Shown here piece by piece: positions 61,702 through 64,000 of a DNA stretch of 64,000 nt. The stretch lies in contig NZ_MWLM01000029.1 of the NCBI RefSeq assembly GCF_002198665.1, positions 33,548 through 97,547 of the forward strand, read 5' to 3'. Source of the DNA: Novosphingobium sp. B 225 (GTDB lineage: Bacteria > Pseudomonadota > Alphaproteobacteria > Sphingomonadales > Sphingomonadaceae). The notes beneath the pieces were generated by a model. That model made no database searches. It was not told where the DNA came from and saw nothing but the letters and a program-made list of their open reading frames with translations. Within the stretch, counting starts at the first letter, position 1. Each line of letters begins with the position of its first letter. The position numbers and the translations under genes are program-made.

Positions 61702-62949
61702 ATGCTGCAGGAAATCAATTTCGACGGGATCATCGGCCCCAGCCACAACTATGCCGGCCTGAGCCTGGGCAACCTCGCCTCGGCCAGTCACGCGGGCGAT
61801 GCGTCGTTCCCGCGCGCGGCGGCGCTGCAGGGGCTCGGCAAGATGCGGCACAATCTGGCGCTGGGACTGGCGCAGGGCTTCCTGCTGCCCCTGCCCCGCC
61901 CCAACCCGCGCTTTCTGAGCGCGATCGGCGCGGATGGCAGCGAGGACCGGCGGCTGCTGGCAGCGGCGTGGTCAGCCTCTTCGATGTGGACCGCCAATGC
62001 CGCCACGGTCAGCCCGGCGGCAGACACGGCGGATGGGCGCTGCCACCTGACCGCCGCCAACCTCGTCACCATGCCGCACCGCAGCCAGGAATGGCCTGAT
62101 ACGCTGCGCCAGCTGCGGCTCGCCTTTGCCGATGCCGCCCACTTCGCGCTCCACGACGCGGTGCCCGGGTGCTTTGGTGATGAAGGCGCGGCGAACCATA
62201 TGCGGATGGGGACCAGCCATGCCGCGCCGGGGCTGGAACTGTTCGTCTATGGCACCAGCGGGGGCGCGTTCCCGGCGCGCCAGCACGAACAGGCAAGCCG
62301 GGCCGTGGCACGGCTCCACAGGCTCGATCCGGCACGCGTGCTGTTCATCGAGCAGAACCCCGCAGCGATCGCGGCGGGGGCGTTTCACAACGATGTGGTC
62401 GCCGTGGCGAACGAGCGGGTGCTGTTCACGCACGAATTGGCCTTTGCCGATCCGGCAGGCACTTACGCGGTGATCCGCGCTGCCTTGCCCGAGGCGGAGA
62501 TCGTCGAAGTTCCGGCCAGCGCCGTGTCTTTGGCGGACGCGATCAAAAGCTACCTGTTCAACGCCCAGCTGCTCACCCTGCCCGGTGGAGAAATGGCGCT
62601 GGTGATCCCGCTGGAAGCCTGGGAGCATCCCCGCGTGCGCGCCTGGCTGGATGGGATGCTGGCCAGCAACGGGCCGATCCGACGGGTTCTGCCGGTCGAT
62701 GTCCGGCAATCGATGGCCAATGGTGGCGGCCCGGCCTGTTTGCGGCTGCGGGTGGTGGCCGATCCGGCCACGGTTGATCCGCGCTTCATGCTGGATGCAG
62801 CCAAGGCCGACCGGATCGAGGCGGTGATCACCGCGCACTGGCCCGAAACCATCGCCCCTGCCGAGATCGGCAGCGAAGGTCTGGCCGCCAAAGTCATCGC
62901 TGCGCGGCTGGCCCTGCTCGAAGCGCTGGACCTTGGCGAACTGGCCTGA
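61702..62949 (+). CDS. astB: N-succinylarginine dihydrolase
   Basis: 415 residues. EINFDGIIGPSHNYAGLSLG at the N-terminus, then SSMWTANAATVSPAAD, FGDEGAANHMRMG, and C-terminal GGGPACLRLRV with the catalytic Cys. Converts succinylarginine to succinylornithine, releasing CO2 and ammonia, the second AST step. Separated by 4 bp from astA. The C-terminal region is followed by a short gap and a small membrane protein gene. Confidence 0.95.
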   Translation: MLQEINFDGIIGPSHNYAGLSLGNLASASHAGDASFPRAAALQGLGKMRHNLALGLAQGFLLPLPRPNPRFLSAIGADGSEDRRLLAAAWSASSMWTANAATVSPAADTADGRCHLTAANLVTMPHRSQEWPDTLRQLRLAFADAAHFALHDAVPGCFGDEGAANHMRMGTSHAAPGLELFVYGTSGGAFPARQHEQASRAVARLHRLDPARVLFIEQNPAAIAAGAFHNDVVAVANERVLFTHELAFADPAGTYAVIRAALPEAEIVEVPASAVSLADAIKSYLFNAQLLTLPGGEMALVIPLEAWEHPRVRAWLDGMLASNGPIRRVLPVDVRQSMANGGGPACLRLRVVADPATVDPRFMLDAAKADRIEAVITAHWPETIAPAEIGSEGLAAKVIAARLALLEALDLGELA

Positions 62950-63056
62950 TCTGTCGGTGCCCTTTACAACCGGGCCGGCGTTTACCAATCGCTTGCGCGG
63001 AAATCCGCCTGTGGCATGATCGTTGCTGTGTATCGCGTTAACACTTGCGAGGGACC

Positions 63057-63299
63057 ATGCTGCAACTGATCGGGCGCCTGTTTGTCATCAAGACCCCGGT
63101 CGAGGCGTACCTGATCATCTATGCCCTCGCCACGGGCGCGGTCGAACGCGGCAGCATCTATATGCAGCGCTTTCCCGGTATGGGCGGCAAGCTGCTGTTC
63201 CTGGCCTGCACCGGCGCGGTGTTCATGGCCGGGGCCAAGATCCTGGATTGCCTGAAACACGAAAAGCGCGTGGCGGAACAGCCTGAGACGGTGTTTTGA
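63057..63299 (+). CDS. small membrane protein, hypothetical
   Basis: 80 residues from the ATG at 63057 with GCGAGGGA upstream; an in-frame GTG/AUG-like start at 63045 is also open. Two hydrophobic segments (PVEAYLIIYALATGAVERG and GGKLLFLACTGAVFMAGAKIL) and a charged tail (KHEKRVAEQPETVF). No recognised family beyond sphingomonad unnamed proteins (from memory). Its 3' end is followed directly by a long hairpin. Confidence 0.7.
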   Translation: MLQLIGRLFVIKTPVEAYLIIYALATGAVERGSIYMQRFPGMGGKLLFLACTGAVFMAGAKILDCLKHEKRVAEQPETVF

Positions 63300-63308
63300 G
63301 GGGCCAGT

Positions 63309-63442
63309 CCATTCGTCGCTGGATTGCTTCAGGCCGGAGCGAAAACGGTCAGGCTTGAGAACCGGCGCGCAGCGTACTTCAGTACGTGAGCACCGGAAGC
63401 GCAAAGAATGGCCGTTTGCAGCCCGGCATGGAGCAATCCAGC
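63309..63442. repeat. 134-bp long imperfect hairpin, unknown element
   Basis: Outer stem ccattcgtcgctggattgct pairs with agcaatccagcgatgaatgg, with only G-U wobbles. The middle gccggagcgaaaacggtca pairs loosely with tggccgtttgcagcccggc, and the tip is gcgtacttcagtacgt. It is a single long fold between convergent genes, the + strand small membrane protein and the - strand ssrA. It could be a bidirectional terminator, a MITE-like remnant or a structured RNA. I cannot name it. Confidence 0.7.
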
Positions 63443-63469
63443 GATGAATGGAAGGTGGGGGTTTCTGTT

Positions 63470-63834
63470 GCTACGTACCCCCGGACGCCCGGTTTCCGAT
63501 TCTGTTACCCGGTTCGGTCCGAACCGTGCTTTCGCTTTGTAAATTCAGGCCGTGAGGCCAGTCACATTACGCGGCGAGAGCAAGTGCTTCGTTGTCGTTG
63601 GCACTTGTGAGTTTTGAGCCTTGAACGGGTTACTCAGCCCGGGTAAAAACTGCGCTTTTCAACACACGTCGATCCTAGTTCGGCCCCATCATCACCCCGG
63701 CGACAACCGGGCTTCGGCCCTGATCCCCTAAAGGACCGTCCGAATGGTGGTGGTGGAGCCGCCGGGTACCGCCCCCGGGTCCGCTGCATCTATTGCACGC
63801 CGCAATTTATCACCATAGCCGGGCGAACCCGGCA
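63470..63834 (-). ncRNA. ssrA: two-piece (circularly permuted) tmRNA
   Basis: Read on the minus strand. The acceptor piece (about 63834-63751) has a T-arm region and ends in GGCTCC plus ACCA at 63751. After a spacer of about 63 nt (63750-63688) the coding piece begins GGGGCCGAACTAGGATCGAC at 63687, which pairs with the acceptor end. The tag frame is at 63603-63568 and encodes ANDNEALALAA then stop. A hairpin cggttcggaccgaaccg lies downstream, near 63515-63531. This is the permuted alphaproteobacterial ssrA, used with SmpB to rescue stalled ribosomes. The 5' and 3' ends (63834, 63470) are estimates. Confidence 0.93.
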
Positions 63835-63840
63835 GGAGCC

Positions 63841-63846
63841 TATATA
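63841..63846 (-). promoter_or_regulatory. likely ssrA -10 box
   Basis: On the minus strand, TATATA is followed after about 7 bp by the likely ssrA start near 63834, and preceded 17 bp earlier by TTTTAAC-type sequence. This looks like a housekeeping promoter. Only inferred from spacing. Confidence 0.4.
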
Positions 63847-63878
63847 GGCGCAGGAGGTTAAAAGAAAAGGGCTGGAAA

Positions 63879-63985
63879 GCCCCCTCCTCTTCAGAGGAGG
63901 GGGTTTGGGGGTGGTGTGGTTATGAGGCGGCGTTTCGGGCCGCCACCACCCCCCGGCCCCCTCCTCTGAAGAGGAGGGGGAGGAG
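63879..63985. repeat. family A-type inverted repeat, copy 10
   Basis: Left arm gccccctcctcttcagagga followed by gggggtttgggggtggtg, and right arm caccaccccccggccccctc followed by ctctgaagaggaggggg. Closest to copy 8. Right flank is cut by the window edge, so its gene context is unknown. Confidence 0.8.
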
Positions 63986-64000
63986 GCAGGCGCGCTTACT

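Noticed and set aside
63470..63840. Pair of tRNA genes at the right end
   Set aside because: There is no anticodon arm; the ACCA end, spacer, paired GGGGCC start and tag frame identify a permuted tmRNA.

Overview
The window is GC-rich chromosomal DNA that reads as a member of the Alphaproteobacteria, most likely order Sphingomonadales (Sphingomonadaceae or Erythrobacteraceae type). This is inferred from a circularly permuted two-piece tmRNA, an hdaA-type gene divergent from purM, DUF2794 and DUF465 proteins, a split glycine dehydrogenase (gcvPA/gcvPB), an lptD-surA-pdxA-rsmA cluster, a large TonB-dependent receptor, and many short GC-rich inverted repeats. There is no prophage, CRISPR array, insertion sequence, rRNA or tRNA.

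Layout. 1-6 kb: envelope genes (a truncated sulfatase-like membrane enzyme, a DMT transporter, a coupled DPM1-like/GT-C glycosyltransferase pair, a UPF0104-type membrane protein and a methyltransferase). 6.3-7.8 kb: a lone cpaF/tadA secretion ATPase, then a sparse stretch with a Cys-rich lipoprotein. 9-10.8 kb: a second DMT transporter, an entericidin-like lipoprotein and an ABA4-like protein. 11-15.8 kb: the glycine cleavage operon gcvT-gcvH-gcvPA-gcvPB behind a tandem glycine riboswitch. 16-18.5 kb: a TIP30-like reductase, a dGTPase-like hydrolase and an Asp/Glu racemase-family protein. 18.9-22.1 kb: a tightly coupled operon of a beta-helix protein, a di-heme cytochrome c and an alpha/beta hydrolase. 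22.3-25.5 kb: an HlyD/ABC exporter. 25.7-26.6 kb: purS-purQ. 26.6-34.7 kb: a GGDEF/EAL protein, a GFA-family protein, glmS, a VapBC-type toxin-antitoxin pair, glmU and gph. 34.7-44.2 kb: a porin, a short-chain dehydrogenase, a GIY-YIG protein between two repeats, DUF2794-cysE, hdaA, purM and a purN fused to a YjbR-like domain. 44.3-51.4 kb: a cardiolipin synthase-like protein, a TonB receptor, ndk, holC and pepA. 51.5-57.2 kb: lptD-surA-pdxA-rsmA. 57.2-63.0 kb: glcB, an M20 hydrolase, astA and astB. 63.0-64.0 kb: a small membrane protein, a long hairpin and the tmRNA gene.

The genes are mostly core metabolism (purines, amino sugars, cysteine, pyridoxal phosphate, glycine, arginine and glyoxylate use) and envelope assembly. 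The most distinctive layer is repeats. Family A is a bipartite inverted repeat whose arms are themselves hairpins of the CCTCCCCC/GGGGGAGG type. Ten full copies were found, nine of them within 0-15 bp of a stop codon and one at the window edge. Families B, C and D are other inverted-repeat pairs. Two family D copies bracket a solitary GIY-YIG nuclease-like gene, the best candidate here for an undescribed element-plus-enzyme unit. Other points to follow up are the beta-helix/di-heme operon, the PurN-YjbR fusion, a racemase homologue with Ala at the first catalytic position, and a 134-bp hairpin beside ssrA.
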